Under the pieces are notes generated by a model that saw only the letters and a list, made by a program, of their open reading frames with translations, did not search any database and was not told the origin of the DNA. From UBA940 sp031548515 (GTDB lineage Bacteria > Bacteroidota > Bacteroidia > Bacteroidales > Rikenellaceae), in NCBI GenBank assembly GCA_031548515.1, contig JAVBRB010000005.1:101585-165584 (forward strand): 64,000 nucleotides of DNA, written 5' to 3'. Shown here piece after piece: positions 16,695 to 25,974 of the stretch. How positions within the stretch are numbered: position 1 is the first letter of the stretch; every line of letters begins with the position of its first letter. The position numbers were made by a program, and so were the translations under genes.

Positions 16695-16874
16695 ATGACC
16701 GGGATAATTTCGATCATATATGACGTATCGGAGGCCGTCGGCAAGTGCGTGTTCCGTGAAACGGGCAGCAGAATCCACCTCTATTTTTACGACGACATGC
16801 CGCATATTCCGACCGACGGCAGGACAATCGCTGAACACCATGCACATATGCGATACGGGATCGTGCGCGTGTGA
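16695..16874 (+). CDS. Possible small hypothetical protein
   Basis: A 59-codon frame starting MTGIISIIYDVSEAVGK and ending HAHMRYGIVRV, in the 544-bp gap between ruvB and the membrane protein at 17054. Codon choice looks like the neighbouring genes. There is a TATCTTAT upstream that could be a weak -7 box. I recognise no family, and a frame on the opposite strand covers the same bases, so this may be chance. The rest of the gap holds repeat copy B and the promoter at 16972-17002. Confidence 0.25.
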   Translation: MTGIISIIYDVSEAVGKCVFRETGSRIHLYFYDDMPHIPTDGRTIAEHHAHMRYGIVRV

Positions 16875-16971
16875 TCCGGCACGGATGTCAAATGTACTAT
16901 GTGTTTTCATTAACGAGAGTCCGTCAAATACATCGGACTCACATGTCACTAATAAAAAATCAAAAGAAAAA

Positions 16972-17002
16972 TTTGGAACTGAATATTTCCTTATTAACTT
17001 TG
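16972..17002 (+). promoter_or_regulatory. Promoter of the creD cluster
   Basis: TTTG at 16972-16975, a 19 bp spacer and TAACTTTG at 16995-17002 match the Bacteroidota promoter. The first gene starts at 17054. Confidence 0.7.
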
Positions 17003-17053
17003 CACTGCAAAGTACTTTGACAACAATCCGATCATCTGCATTAATTAATACCC

Positions 17054-17686
17054 ATGGAAAAACAGACTGAAGATATCAGAGCCATCCGCGAAATGATGGA
17101 GAAATCGACAAAGTTCCTTTCGCTTTCGGGACTCTCCGGAGTGATCGTGGGAATCGCTGCGCTCGCGGGAGCTGCTTTCGCCTGGTTTTATCTTCTACGC
17201 GCCCCGGCGACAACCGATTATACGCGGCTGCAGGAGATGTTGATACTGTTGGCCGATGCTCTGGCCGTGTTGGCCGTTTCGGTCGGAGCGGGGCTGTGGA
17301 TGGCTTGGCTTAAGGCGAAAAAGATAGGCCAGCCGCTGCTCAACAAGGCTACATACAGGATCATGTACGCGATGGCCGTGCCTTTGGTCGCGGGCGGCAT
17401 CTTCTGCCTGATCTATCTTCTCAGAGGCGACGTGCGCACCGTGATATCCGGATCGCTGCTTTTTTACGGCATCGCGTTGGTTGCGGCGTCCAGGTATACT
17501 TACGGCGAAATACATTACCTTGGACTTACCGAGATTGTACTGGGGCTGGCGGCAGCTCTGTTCGACCATAACGGAATAATATTCTGGTCGCTCGGGTTCG
17601 GAGTCTGCCATATTGCCTACGGGCTTGTGATGTATATGAAATACGACAGGAGAAGCGATGGAAGGGTTGATTTCGGGACTGAATAA
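17054..17686 (+). CDS. Six-helix membrane protein of the creD cluster
   Basis: A 210-residue inner-membrane protein with about six hydrophobic segments (near residues 25-45, 65-85, 105-122, 130-145, 155-170 and 175-190) and a charged N-terminal helix of about 20 residues. I do not recognise a named family. It starts a cluster with a winged-helix regulator, whose start overlaps its 3' end by 29 bp, then a small membrane protein and CreD. Translational coupling with the regulator suggests the two act together, perhaps in sensing an envelope signal, which is inference. Confidence 0.7.
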   Translation: MEKQTEDIRAIREMMEKSTKFLSLSGLSGVIVGIAALAGAAFAWFYLLRAPATTDYTRLQEMLILLADALAVLAVSVGAGLWMAWLKAKKIGQPLLNKATYRIMYAMAVPLVAGGIFCLIYLLRGDVRTVISGSLLFYGIALVAASRYTYGEIHYLGLTEIVLGLAAALFDHNGIIFWSLGFGVCHIAYGLVMYMKYDRRSDGRVDFGTE

Positions 17687-18053
17687 GACGTTTGACAGCC
17701 GCATCAGGCTGGGGATAATGTCGATACTCTCGGTAAACGATTCGGCTGATTTCACGACCATGAAACAACTGATGGACCTAACCGACGGGAATCTTGCCAC
17801 GCACCTCAAGGCGCTGGAAACTGCCGGATATATCGCCTCGTCGAAGCAGTTCATCGGACGCAAACCCAACACCAGTTACGCGATAACCGCCGCAGGCCGC
17901 CGTGACTTCAAGGCTCATATCGACGCACTGGGTGAACTGTTGAACTCGAATGATGAAAAACAGGGGAGCACAAAGGACGAGAAGCCTGCAGTCGCAAAAG
18001 ACGAAAAACCGACTAAGACAAAACTCTGGAAGGTTTCGAGGCGCGACAAATGA
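17658..18053 (+). CDS. Winged-helix transcriptional regulator (PF13601-like)
   Basis: A 131-residue DNA-binding protein. The start MEGLISGLNKTFDSRIRLGIMSIL lies inside the previous gene. The winged helix covers about residues 8-90, with the recognition region MKQLMDLTDGNLATHLKALETAGYI and a wing SKQFIGRKPNTSYAIT. This pattern matches the stand-alone winged-helix domain often found beside creD in Bacteroidota. The C-terminal 35 residues are Lys/Asp/Glu-rich with repeated DEK-type units and are probably disordered. It likely controls this cluster. Confidence 0.8.
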   Translation: MEGLISGLNKTFDSRIRLGIMSILSVNDSADFTTMKQLMDLTDGNLATHLKALETAGYIASSKQFIGRKPNTSYAITAAGRRDFKAHIDALGELLNSNDEKQGSTKDEKPAVAKDEKPTKTKLWKVSRRDK

Positions 18054-18126
18054 TATGCAAGCCAAACATCTATATTTTTTTACTATTATACTTTGAATTT
18101 AAAAGTACTTTTAAATAATAAGAAGA

Positions 18127-18429
18127 ATGAAAATAAAAGCATTTAAAGTTGTTACCTCCCTATCGATGGTATTGGCCGCCATAGCCGTGATAGTCGGTGT
18201 TGCCGGTATTTCGGCAGTTGGTTTTTATCCGGGAATTATCGTATTGGTTCTAGTGGCGCTGATCCCGGTCACGTCTAAATATTACGCTAAAAAAATCGGT
18301 GGCAAATCCATGAAATTTCAGAGAAATTACTACACCGCACTCACGATTGTCAACATCATGGTGATCCTGGTTATATTATGGATGACATTCGTCATAACGC
18401 ATGACCATATTCTTCAGGACTGCCGTTGA
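18127..18429 (+). CDS. Small three-helix membrane protein
   Basis: A 100-residue protein with hydrophobic segments at about residues 8-28, 30-50 and 70-90 and a basic loop KYYAKKIGGKSMKFQRN. No family is recognised. Located between the winged-helix regulator and creD in the same direction, with gaps of 73 and 82 bp, it may be part of the same unit. Confidence 0.6.
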   Translation: MKIKAFKVVTSLSMVLAAIAVIVGVAGISAVGFYPGIIVLVLVALIPVTSKYYAKKIGGKSMKFQRNYYTALTIVNIMVILVILWMTFVITHDHILQDCR

Positions 18430-18511
18430 TCTTTATCAGACGCAATAAATTTTCACCATGAATTTTAAATTTCCAAATAATCATAAACAACCAACTAAAA
18501 AACGAACTACA

Positions 18512-19825
18512 ATGGAAAACAAGAAATTGCAAAAACCGCAGAATTTCGGCAGAGAAGTAACGATCAAGGGAATTGTCATTATCGGCATGACCATCTTGCT
18601 ACTGATCCCGATGCTCATCCTCATGAACAAAATATCGGAGAGGGAGGAGCGCAAAGACGAAGCCATAGCGACAATCAGCAACAAGTGGAGCCGCGAGCAG
18701 ACAGTCGACGGGCCGGTGTTGTCGATCCCCTACATCCAGACGGTAACCGATAATAAAGGAAACGTGGAAAATATACAAAAAACCCTGTGCGTCACTCCCG
18801 AGAAACTGGATGTAAAGGTCTCGCTCGTTCCCGAGGAGCGCAAATACGGGATGTTCAAGGCGATACTCTACAAAAGCGTAGTGGATATCTCGGGCGAATT
18901 TTCACCTGTGGACCTTGAAAAAGCGATCACCGGCACTCCGGATATTTCGAAGGCGTGGATAAGCGTGTGGCTGTCGGACCTGCGCGGGCTTTCTGAAGAG
19001 GTAATGCTGACGATGGACGGTAAACAGTACCGGACAGATAATTCTGTCGGCCACGGCAGCGCCATCTCGTTCAGGCCAGTAATGGAAGATCTCGGGCAGG
19101 TACATAAATTCAGCTGCCGCATGGAGCTGAAGGGAAGCGAGGGCATAAATTTCATCCCGGTCGGCCGCACGACCTCTGTCGAAGTGGCTGGCGCATGGCC
19201 CGATCCCAGCTTCGTGGGTAACTTCACCCCGGAATACACTCTTGCCGACGGCGGGTTCACGGCACGCTGGAGCATCCTGAACTTCAACCGCAGCATTCCA
19301 GATATGTGGGACGGAAATTCTGACGGCTACGAATATCATGACACTACGTTCGGCGTGACCCTTGTGACGGGCGCCGACGAGTACCAACAGAACGAACGCG
19401 CCGTGAAGTACGCCCTGCTGTTCGTGGTGTTGACTTTCGTGGTGTTTTTCTTCGTCGAGGTATTGACCTACAAGCGCATACATCCCGTCCAGTACCTGCT
19501 CGTCGCGGCGGCGCTGATGATATTCTATACGCTTCTGTTGTCGATCTCCGAGATCGTGGGCTTCGGCTGGGCATATCTGGTCTCGGCGGTTGCGACGGTG
19601 GGGTTGATAACGCTCTACGTATCGTCGATATTCAAGGACCGCAAGGAAACCATGCTTCTGTCGGGGATACTGGCCGGCCTGTATGCCTACCTGTATTTTA
19701 TTTTACAGTTGGAAAACTACACCCTGCTGGTCGGGAGCGTGGGACTGTTCGTGATACTCGGCGTGATAATGTATGTTTCGCGCAAGGTGGGCTGGTACCG
19801 CGAACCGGAAGAAAAAGAGGAATAA
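18512..19825 (+). CDS. creD: Inner membrane protein CreD
   Basis: A 437-residue inner-membrane protein of the CreD family. One helix lies near the N-terminus (about residues 22-42), then a large periplasmic domain (about 45-300), then five or six helices (about 305-430), the family layout. The start at 18512 (MENKKLQKPQNFGREV) matches the family better than the in-frame ATG at 18458. In gammaproteobacteria CreD is controlled by CreBC and affects envelope integrity and beta-lactam response. Here no CreBC is present and a winged-helix regulator sits two genes upstream. Confidence 0.88.
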   Translation: MENKKLQKPQNFGREVTIKGIVIIGMTILLLIPMLILMNKISEREERKDEAIATISNKWSREQTVDGPVLSIPYIQTVTDNKGNVENIQKTLCVTPEKLDVKVSLVPEERKYGMFKAILYKSVVDISGEFSPVDLEKAITGTPDISKAWISVWLSDLRGLSEEVMLTMDGKQYRTDNSVGHGSAISFRPVMEDLGQVHKFSCRMELKGSEGINFIPVGRTTSVEVAGAWPDPSFVGNFTPEYTLADGGFTARWSILNFNRSIPDMWDGNSDGYEYHDTTFGVTLVTGADEYQQNERAVKYALLFVVLTFVVFFFVEVLTYKRIHPVQYLLVAAALMIFYTLLLSISEIVGFGWAYLVSAVATVGLITLYVSSIFKDRKETMLLSGILAGLYAYLYFILQLENYTLLVGSVGLFVILGVIMYVSRKVGWYREPEEKEE

Positions 19826-19843
19826 TCATCATGTCAGATGTGC

Positions 19844-19885
19844 GGCACGGTCTCGTCATTTCGACGATACCGTGTCGTTTTTTTC
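19844..19885 (+). terminator. Terminator after creD
   Basis: GGCACGGTCTCGTC pairs with GACGATACCGTGTC (two mismatches) around a 5-base loop, followed by a run of seven T. Confidence 0.85.
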
Positions 19886-19902
19886 GGCATTATATCGAAA
19901 AA

Positions 19903-19916
19903 ATGTAAATTTACAT
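19903..19916. promoter_or_regulatory. Palindrome ATGTAAATTTACAT containing a -7-like box before purU
   Basis: A perfect 14-bp palindrome whose core TAAATTTA resembles a -7 box, 18 bp before the purU ATG. It may be the purU promoter, an operator, or both. Confidence 0.4.
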
Positions 19917-19934
19917 CGGATAAAAAAGAGTAAA

Positions 19935-20804
19935 ATGTTGAACAACGAACATGGAAGGACTGCTATCCTCCTGATACACTGCCCCGACCAGCCGGGCATA
20001 ATCGCCGCCGTCACCGAATTCATCACGTCCAACGGCGGCAATATCATCAATCTGGACCAACATACCGACCGCGTAGAGAAGGTTTTCTTCATGCGCGTAG
20101 AATGGGATATCGAAAAATTCGTCATACCTGCCGCGCAGATAGGCGAATACTTCAACACGCTTCACGGCAGGCGCTACGACATGTATTTCCGCATATATTT
20201 CTCGGATTACGTCCCGCGTATGGCCATTTTCGTGTCGAAAATGTCGCACTGCCTCTATGACCTTATGGCGAGATACACGGCAGGTGAATGGAAAGCCGAA
20301 GTTCCGCTCATAGTAAGCAACCATGAAGATATGCGCCGAGTCGCCGAAATGTTCGGCATTCCATATCTGTACATGCCTGTCACGAAGGAGAATCGCGGGG
20401 AACAGGCGCTGCGAACTCTCGACATACTGAAAGAGAACAGGGTCGATTTTCTCGTATTGGCGCGCTACATGCAGATAATTCCGGAGAACATCATCGAGGC
20501 CTATCCCAACCGCATCATAAACATCCACCACTCGTTCCTGCCCGCTTTCGTGGGGGCGAAACCATACCATGCCGCATACGAGAGAGGTGTGAAACTGATA
20601 GGCGCCACGAGCCATTACGTCACGGCAGAACTCGATGCAGGGCCTATCATAGGGCAGGATATCGCACGCATATCCCATAAGGACACGGTCGAACGGCTTG
20701 TCCACAAAGGGCAGGACCTTGAGAAAATAGTACTGTCTAAAGCGGTCGAAAAACACCTGCAGCGGAAAATTCTGACATACAAAAACAAAACCGTGGTTTT
20801 CTGA
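19935..20804 (+). CDS. purU: Formyltetrahydrofolate deformylase
   Basis: A 289-residue enzyme that hydrolyses 10-formyl-THF to formate and THF, balancing one-carbon pools. An N-terminal ACT domain (about 8-85, AILLIHCPDQPGIIAAVTEF) is followed by a formyltransferase-fold domain. That domain carries FLVLARYMQIIP, the NIHHSFLPAFVGAKPYHAAY stretch with the catalytic His, and ATSHYVTAELDAGPIIGQD with the catalytic Asp. The start at 19935 is chosen because earlier in-frame starts overlap creD and its terminator. Length equals E. coli PurU (280). Confidence 0.95.
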   Translation: MLNNEHGRTAILLIHCPDQPGIIAAVTEFITSNGGNIINLDQHTDRVEKVFFMRVEWDIEKFVIPAAQIGEYFNTLHGRRYDMYFRIYFSDYVPRMAIFVSKMSHCLYDLMARYTAGEWKAEVPLIVSNHEDMRRVAEMFGIPYLYMPVTKENRGEQALRTLDILKENRVDFLVLARYMQIIPENIIEAYPNRIINIHHSFLPAFVGAKPYHAAYERGVKLIGATSHYVTAELDAGPIIGQDIARISHKDTVERLVHKGQDLEKIVLSKAVEKHLQRKILTYKNKTVVF

Positions 20805-20853
20805 CCTCCGTCCTTATTTTTGGGAAAAATGTACCATATTTGAAATATTGTAC

Positions 20854-20861
20854 TAAATTTG
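20854..20861 (+). promoter_or_regulatory. -7 box upstream of the small lipoprotein
   Basis: TAAATTTG, fitting TAnnTTTG, 48 bp before the ATG at 20910. Confidence 0.5.
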
Positions 20862-20909
20862 TATTATCCAGTAACATGGAAATATGTTAAACAGAAGTAT
20901 GCGTTGTCT

Positions 20910-21293
20910 ATGAGAAAAATATTATTTTACGCAGCAATTTCGGCCATTACGCTTTTCGCGTTCGGATCATGTTCCACCGAGAAGGAATTCAACAAAGAAT
21001 TTCTGTATGACGGCGACGGCCGGTGGGCCAGTACAGACGGAGTTCATTTTATTTTCGAACCCGATGGCTCCGGAAAATGGTGGAACGTAGCCGAAGATGT
21101 GCCCGAAGAAGATGCAAAAAATATCCAATGGTCGATTTCCGGAGAACGCTATACATACAGGCGTTGGATGGAAATTCCCGAACCGGGAATGTGGGGAGCA
21201 AATCAGGACTTCACTATATTGGATCTTACCGCAACCATATTCAAGTACCAGAACGCATCAGGCCGGGTTTATACGTTTCAAAAAGACAGTTAG
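20910..21293 (+). CDS. Small lipoprotein of unknown function
   Basis: A 127-residue protein with a lipoprotein signal (MRKILFYAAISAITLFAFGSC, lipid-bearing Cys21). The mature part has an alternating beta-rich pattern (WASTDGVHFIFEPDGSGKWW, EDAKNIQWSISGERYTY, FTILDLTATIFKYQ), like a small lipocalin-like or META-like fold. I recognise no specific family. The start at 20910 begins the signal peptide. It precedes the AsmA-like gene by 34 bp and may be cotranscribed. Confidence 0.65.
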   Translation: MRKILFYAAISAITLFAFGSCSTEKEFNKEFLYDGDGRWASTDGVHFIFEPDGSGKWWNVAEDVPEEDAKNIQWSISGERYTYRRWMEIPEPGMWGANQDFTILDLTATIFKYQNASGRVYTFQKDS

Positions 21294-21327
21294 GCCAGTA
21301 TCGGTTCGGGCTTTGAAAGTATAGATT

Positions 21328-24300
21328 ATGAAAAAATTCTGGAAGATATTCCTAATATCGCTGGCGTCGCTGTTAGCGCTTGTGTGCATTGCCATAGGCA
21401 TAGCCTTATGGTTTGTATTTACTCCAGCCCGGCTGACACCGATAGTCAATAAGCAGGCGGCAAAATTCACGACATGCCGGACCGAGATAGACCGCGTGGA
21501 GTTGACGTTTTTCAGCTCGTTCCCGCATCTGGGACTTAAGGCCGACGGCGTTCGGCTGCTGAATCCGACTGACGGAGCACCGTGCGATACGCTCGTAAGG
21601 TTTGACCGGCTAAACGCGGCGATTGACGTGAGGGCGTTCCTGAAACGCGACGAACTGGTACTTAGCGACATCGTGCTTCAGAATGGCACGGTCTGCCTCT
21701 TCATGGACAGCCTCGGCCGCGTAAATTACGACATACTCAATCTTGCGCCGTCCGAAGAACCGGAAACCGAAGAGGGTGGATTCACAATTACCTATATAGA
21801 CGCCGATCACCTCACGCTGAAGAATATCGACGTGCGCTATGTCGACCAGGCGTCGCTCATGGATGCAAACATCAAAGGTCTTTCAGGGATAGTGAAAGGC
21901 TCGATGAAAGATGACGCAATAGACGCCGATGTGCATATAGAGCCTTGTGACGTCATGTTCAGCATGGGGAGTGCCGATTCGCTCATGACCGCCGCAGTCA
22001 AGGGGCTTTCGCTGGCTCTCAGCGGCTCGCTGAATGGAGACAAAGGGAATGCCGAGCTTACGCTGAAACCGTCTTCCATTACGTTCGCCTATGCAGGTGA
22101 AGAGTACCTGACTGACGGCGTGGTCGCGTTGGGCACAAATGCCGATGTCGACCTTGCTTCGCAGACGTTCGTGATTAAAAACGGTTTGTTTTCTCTCAAC
22201 GGACTTGAACTGGCGCTCGACGGCAGCGTCCGCAACGATACCCTGCGCGGCCTCGACATGAACCTTAAATATAAATTCGGGCCATGGGATTTGGAACCTG
22301 TATTGGCGCTGATTCCCGCTTCGTTCCAATCATACCTGGACGGCATCGACGTAGAAGGTAAAATAGCTTCCGAAGGCACGATCGTTGGCATCTACGGCAA
22401 GGATTCCATGCCTATGACAGACCTCAACCTGGTGCTTAACGAGGCCCGGATAGCTTACCCGTCGATGCTGCCTTATCCGCTGACCGGAGTGTGTGCAGAC
22501 CTCGACGTCCACACTGACCTTACCGACGCGGTTTCGTATGCCAAAGTCAATAGCCTGACGGCACGGACCCCGAAGTCTTCGCTTCGTGCGTATGGAACGG
22601 TCGACCGGATTTTCTCCGATCCGCACGCCAATATCACAGCCGACATCAACGGCGACCTTGCCGACATCAAACCCTTTATTCCGGAAGACATCAAATTGAC
22701 GGCATCGGGAAAGGCTTCGGGCAGGGTGAAGGCTGACGTGCGTATGTCGCAGATCGAGAAGATGGATTTGGAGAAGATGAAACTCTCGGGTTCGCTGCTA
22801 GTGACAGGACTAGATGCCCGTTATGATACTATTTCCGTTGCTTCGCCTTCTGTGAAACTCGATTTTGCGCTGCCGAACAGCAAACCATCGACAAGGCACA
22901 CATCGTTTGTTGCGGCGGCGTTGGCATCCGACAGGCTCGATGTCGCAATGTCCGAGACAGACAAAGTCGCGGTCGACGGTATGAAATTTGCGATCGAGGC
23001 CTCCGATGTGCTGGATACGCTGTATCTTCCGGCGGTCGCATGTGATTTTTCGTTCGGCAGTATCACCGGCCGGATGGGCGACATGACGTTGGCCGTTGCG
23101 AATCCTTCGGGAAAACTCTCAATGGAACCCGGACGCCGGAGTTCGACGGTCCCGCGCGTCAAAATGCTGTACGACAGCGGCAAAATTGAAGCCGGAATGG
23201 AAGATATGGAGGCAGTGGTTCAGAAATTGAACATAGACGCCACCGTCATGTACGATGAATCCAAGGAAGACATATGGCAGATGCTCATGCCGTGCGGATC
23301 CGTCTCTGCTTCGGGAACTGTCGTCAATACCCCGCAATTGAACTATCCGGTGGAGCTTCCCGAACTCGCGGCGGACTTTACACCGATGCAACTCAATATC
23401 CGGAAGGCGCACGCCAGGCTCAACCAATCTGATTTTTCGCTCGACGGATCATTTGATAATGTTCTCCCGTATTTCCGCGGGGATTCCGTGCTGAGAGGCG
23501 AAATAAATTTCAATTCGCCCGTAACCGATGTTTCGCAGCTTCTGGCCCTTACCAACGGTATAGGCTCGGATGAAGAAACTCCGGAAGATGCTCCCGCGGA
23601 TGAATTTTCAGGCCCCTGGATGGTTCCGGAGGGAATAGACATAACGCTTCATACGCGGATAGACAGGGCTTTATGGTACGGTGAGGACCTCAGCAATATC
23701 AAGGAATTCTCGAAGATACACGGCGATATCACGATCCGGAATGGTGTCGTGTACATGACTCCGGAACTTTCTTTCTCATCGCCGGTTACCGACGGCGAGA
23801 TCATGCTCAGGTACCGCACCCCCCGCCGCAATCATCTGTATGCCGGTATATTGCTGCATCTTACCGATATAAATATAGCAGAGGCGCTCGACCTTATACC
23901 CGATCTCGACACCATAATGCCGATGCTGCGTTCGTTCGAGGGCAATGCGGAATTCCATCTGGTCGCGGAAGGGAATATGGATTCGACCTACCGGTTCAAA
24001 TTGTCCACACTTGAAGGTATGTGCTCGATAAGCGGTACAGACCTGGTGCTGAGGGATGAAGAGATGTTCCGCACGGTCGCAAAGTTCATGAAATACAAAG
24101 ACGAGGGTGTTCTGAGGGTAGACAGTCTTTCTGCCGAATTCTCGGTATCTGGCGATGTCGTGACGGTATATCCATTCCTGTTCTCTATGGATAGATACAA
24201 AGCCGTCATAAGCGGCAATCATAATCTGGATATGAGTTTCAATTACAATATCTCGCTGGTACAAAGCCCTATTCCATTCAGGGTTGCGGTCACGATAAAG

Positions 24301-24465
24301 GGAAATCCCGACGACATGAAGTTCAAGCTGTCTAAGAGCCGTTATCCCGATTTCTACCGTCCGCAACGATCAGATGCCGTAAAAAACCGTGAAACGGAGT
24401 TGCGGCGACAGATCCGCGATGCCCTTCTGGGTACGACCGCGGCCGCACGCAAAAAAGACGAATAA
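21328..24465 (+). CDS. AsmA-family protein (large, single-anchor)
   Basis: A 1045-residue protein with one N-terminal membrane helix (about residues 7-30) and a long repetitive beta-rich periplasmic body. It resembles AsmA/TamB-type proteins, thought to carry or bridge lipids between inner and outer membranes. Supporting features are the N-terminal TPARLTPIVNKQAAKFTTCR context after the helix, many LxLxG-type beta repeats, and the C-terminal block with FKLSTLEGMCSISGTDL and VAVTIKGNPDDMKFKLSKSRYPDFY. There is no outer-membrane barrel. A strong terminator follows. Confidence 0.82.
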   Translation: MKKFWKIFLISLASLLALVCIAIGIALWFVFTPARLTPIVNKQAAKFTTCRTEIDRVELTFFSSFPHLGLKADGVRLLNPTDGAPCDTLVRFDRLNAAIDVRAFLKRDELVLSDIVLQNGTVCLFMDSLGRVNYDILNLAPSEEPETEEGGFTITYIDADHLTLKNIDVRYVDQASLMDANIKGLSGIVKGSMKDDAIDADVHIEPCDVMFSMGSADSLMTAAVKGLSLALSGSLNGDKGNAELTLKPSSITFAYAGEEYLTDGVVALGTNADVDLASQTFVIKNGLFSLNGLELALDGSVRNDTLRGLDMNLKYKFGPWDLEPVLALIPASFQSYLDGIDVEGKIASEGTIVGIYGKDSMPMTDLNLVLNEARIAYPSMLPYPLTGVCADLDVHTDLTDAVSYAKVNSLTARTPKSSLRAYGTVDRIFSDPHANITADINGDLADIKPFIPEDIKLTASGKASGRVKADVRMSQIEKMDLEKMKLSGSLLVTGLDARYDTISVASPSVKLDFALPNSKPSTRHTSFVAAALASDRLDVAMSETDKVAVDGMKFAIEASDVLDTLYLPAVACDFSFGSITGRMGDMTLAVANPSGKLSMEPGRRSSTVPRVKMLYDSGKIEAGMEDMEAVVQKLNIDATVMYDESKEDIWQMLMPCGSVSASGTVVNTPQLNYPVELPELAADFTPMQLNIRKAHARLNQSDFSLDGSFDNVLPYFRGDSVLRGEINFNSPVTDVSQLLALTNGIGSDEETPEDAPADEFSGPWMVPEGIDITLHTRIDRALWYGEDLSNIKEFSKIHGDITIRNGVVYMTPELSFSSPVTDGEIMLRYRTPRRNHLYAGILLHLTDINIAEALDLIPDLDTIMPMLRSFEGNAEFHLVAEGNMDSTYRFKLSTLEGMCSISGTDLVLRDEEMFRTVAKFMKYKDEGVLRVDSLSAEFSVSGDVVTVYPFLFSMDRYKAVISGNHNLDMSFNYNISLVQSPIPFRVAVTIKGNPDDMKFKLSKSRYPDFYRPQRSDAVKNRETELRRQIRDALLGTTAAARKKDE

Positions 24466-24488
24466 ATACTGCCATTGATGAAAATAAG

Positions 24489-24526
24489 AATGCCTCTGGA
24501 TTCATTTCTCCGGAGGCATTTTCATT
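24489..24526. terminator. Bidirectional terminator
   Basis: AATGCCTC-T-GGA pairs with TCCGGAGGCATT, followed by T-rich DNA, between the convergent AsmA-like and asnA genes. Confidence 0.75.
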
Positions 24527-24576
24527 ATTTTGACATGAGTTTCACTTAAGCGAAATTCATGTTATCTCAGTCCTGT

Positions 24577-25611
24577 TTATTTCAGATAGATGCCGTGTGC
24601 CGCACACTCCTTTATCTGCCCCTCGGGCCACATGCTGACCTGAACCTCACCGATGTGGGCGCAGCGCAGGTAGAACATGCATAGCCTCGACTGGCCGATG
24701 CCGCCGCCGATCGAGAGCGGGAGCCGGTCTTCAAGGAGCGCTTTATGGAACTCCATTTCTTTCCGGTCTTCGCAGTTGCATATCCGGAGCTGGCGTTCGA
24801 GAGCCTCTTTGTCGACGCGGATACCCATGCTCGAAAGCTCGAAAGCGCTCTCCAAGATGGGGTTCCACACGATTATGTCACCATTGAGACCGTAGTAGCC
24901 GCCGGAGGTCGGAGTACTCCAGTCATCGTAGTCTGGAGCGCGTCCATCGTGTTTTTCGCCGTGAGACAGCTTGTGTCCTATACCTATTATGAATATGGCG
25001 CCGTTTTTTTTCGCCGCAGCGTTTTCGCGCTCCTTGGGCATGAGGTTCGGATACTCCTTGAGAAGGTCTTCCGACTGGATGAAAGTTATCTCGTCGGGCA
25101 GCAGCGGGGTGATATGCGGGAAAAGGTCGTAAACCTCCTCCTCGACCTCGCGCATGGCGTCGTAGATCTTGCGGACGGTGTCTTTCAGGAAATCCAGGTT
25201 ACGCTCTTCCGGCTTCATTGTACGTTCCCAATCCCATTGGTCGACGTAAAGCGAATGTATATTGTCGAGTTCCTCGTCGGCACGGATGGCGTTCATATCG
25301 GTATAGAGGCCGTACCCGGGAGCGATTTTGTATGCCCCGAGCTTCATGCGTTTCCATTTCGCGAGCGAGTGCACCACTTCGGCACGGCGATCATCCATAT
25401 CTTTGACAGGGAACGAAACCGCACGTTCTACGCCGTTCAGATCGTCGTTAATGCCGGTGCCCGATAGTACGAAAAGCGGGGCAGTAACGCGGCGCAGGCG
25501 CAGATTACGGGACAGGATGCCAGGGAAAATAGTTTTGAGATAATCTATGGCCTGCTCCATGGTTTCGGGAGCGAGTTTGGCGGTATAGTCTTTCGGAATG
25601 TAGAGAGGCAT
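24577..25611 (-). CDS. asnA: Aspartate--ammonia ligase
   Basis: A 344-residue asparagine synthetase A that makes asparagine from aspartate, ammonia and ATP. It has the class II aminoacyl-tRNA-synthetase-like fold. Visible motifs are VTAPLFVLSGTGINDDLNG near residue 45, KWKRMKLGAYKIAPGYGLYTDMNAIR near 107-133, YVDQWDWER near 147, and the ATP-binding LPLSIGGGIGQSRLCMFYLR near 300-320. The length agrees with bacterial AsnA (330-345). A leftward -7 box lies at 25657-25650. Confidence 0.95.
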   Translation of the reverse strand: MPLYIPKDYTAKLAPETMEQAIDYLKTIFPGILSRNLRLRRVTAPLFVLSGTGINDDLNGVERAVSFPVKDMDDRRAEVVHSLAKWKRMKLGAYKIAPGYGLYTDMNAIRADEELDNIHSLYVDQWDWERTMKPEERNLDFLKDTVRKIYDAMREVEEEVYDLFPHITPLLPDEITFIQSEDLLKEYPNLMPKERENAAAKKNGAIFIIGIGHKLSHGEKHDGRAPDYDDWSTPTSGGYYGLNGDIIVWNPILESAFELSSMGIRVDKEALERQLRICNCEDRKEMEFHKALLEDRLPLSIGGGIGQSRLCMFYLRCAHIGEVQVSMWPEGQIKECAAHGIYLK

Positions 25612-25974
25612 ATCTGCGATGGTTAAATTTGCGGTATTCTGTGTCTCTGCAAATGTAAATAAAATATTTTAATTACCCCTGATGTCAGTTATCAATATGC
25701 GGTCGAAAGAGTATCTTACTGCAAACGATGTGGTATATGCCGAAATGCCCGCCCGACGACAATATGAAAGTGAATTATGAACCGGTCAAATAGACGGGCC
25801 GGACATCGAAAATCCAAACATTCCCGGATTGCAGGGTAAATAATCAGTATGAAGCTAAAACCTCTATACTTTTGTACTGTTTTTTGCAATGCACGGCGCT
25901 GGAAACGATGTTGTCGGATTTTCGGTTGCACAGATGCGAACAGAATATTAGCTTTGCAGGAAAGACGTATCGGT
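25612..25974. other. 363-bp divergent intergenic region (asnA/ada)
   Basis: Contains the leftward asnA -7 box (TACATTTG read leftward, 25657-25650), a second rightward TACTTTTG at 25867-25874, and the ada promoter at 25926-25956. A 32-residue frame at 25682-25780 has no recognisable product. I see nothing else in it. Confidence 0.5.
25926..25956 (+). promoter_or_regulatory. Promoter of the Ada-like gene
   Basis: TTG at 25926-25928, a 20 bp spacer and TAGCTTTG at 25949-25956; the ATG is at 25975, so the leader is about 12 nt. Ada-family proteins usually activate their own promoter when methylated; no Ada box is identified here. Confidence 0.65.

Noticed and set aside
19773..19934. Upstream in-frame start for purU
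   Set aside because: It would overlap creD and run through the creD terminator; the ATG at 19935 gives the standard PurU N-terminus.
25682..25780. 32-residue frame between asnA and ada
   Set aside because: Too short to support, no promoter or conservation evidence; left as intergenic DNA.
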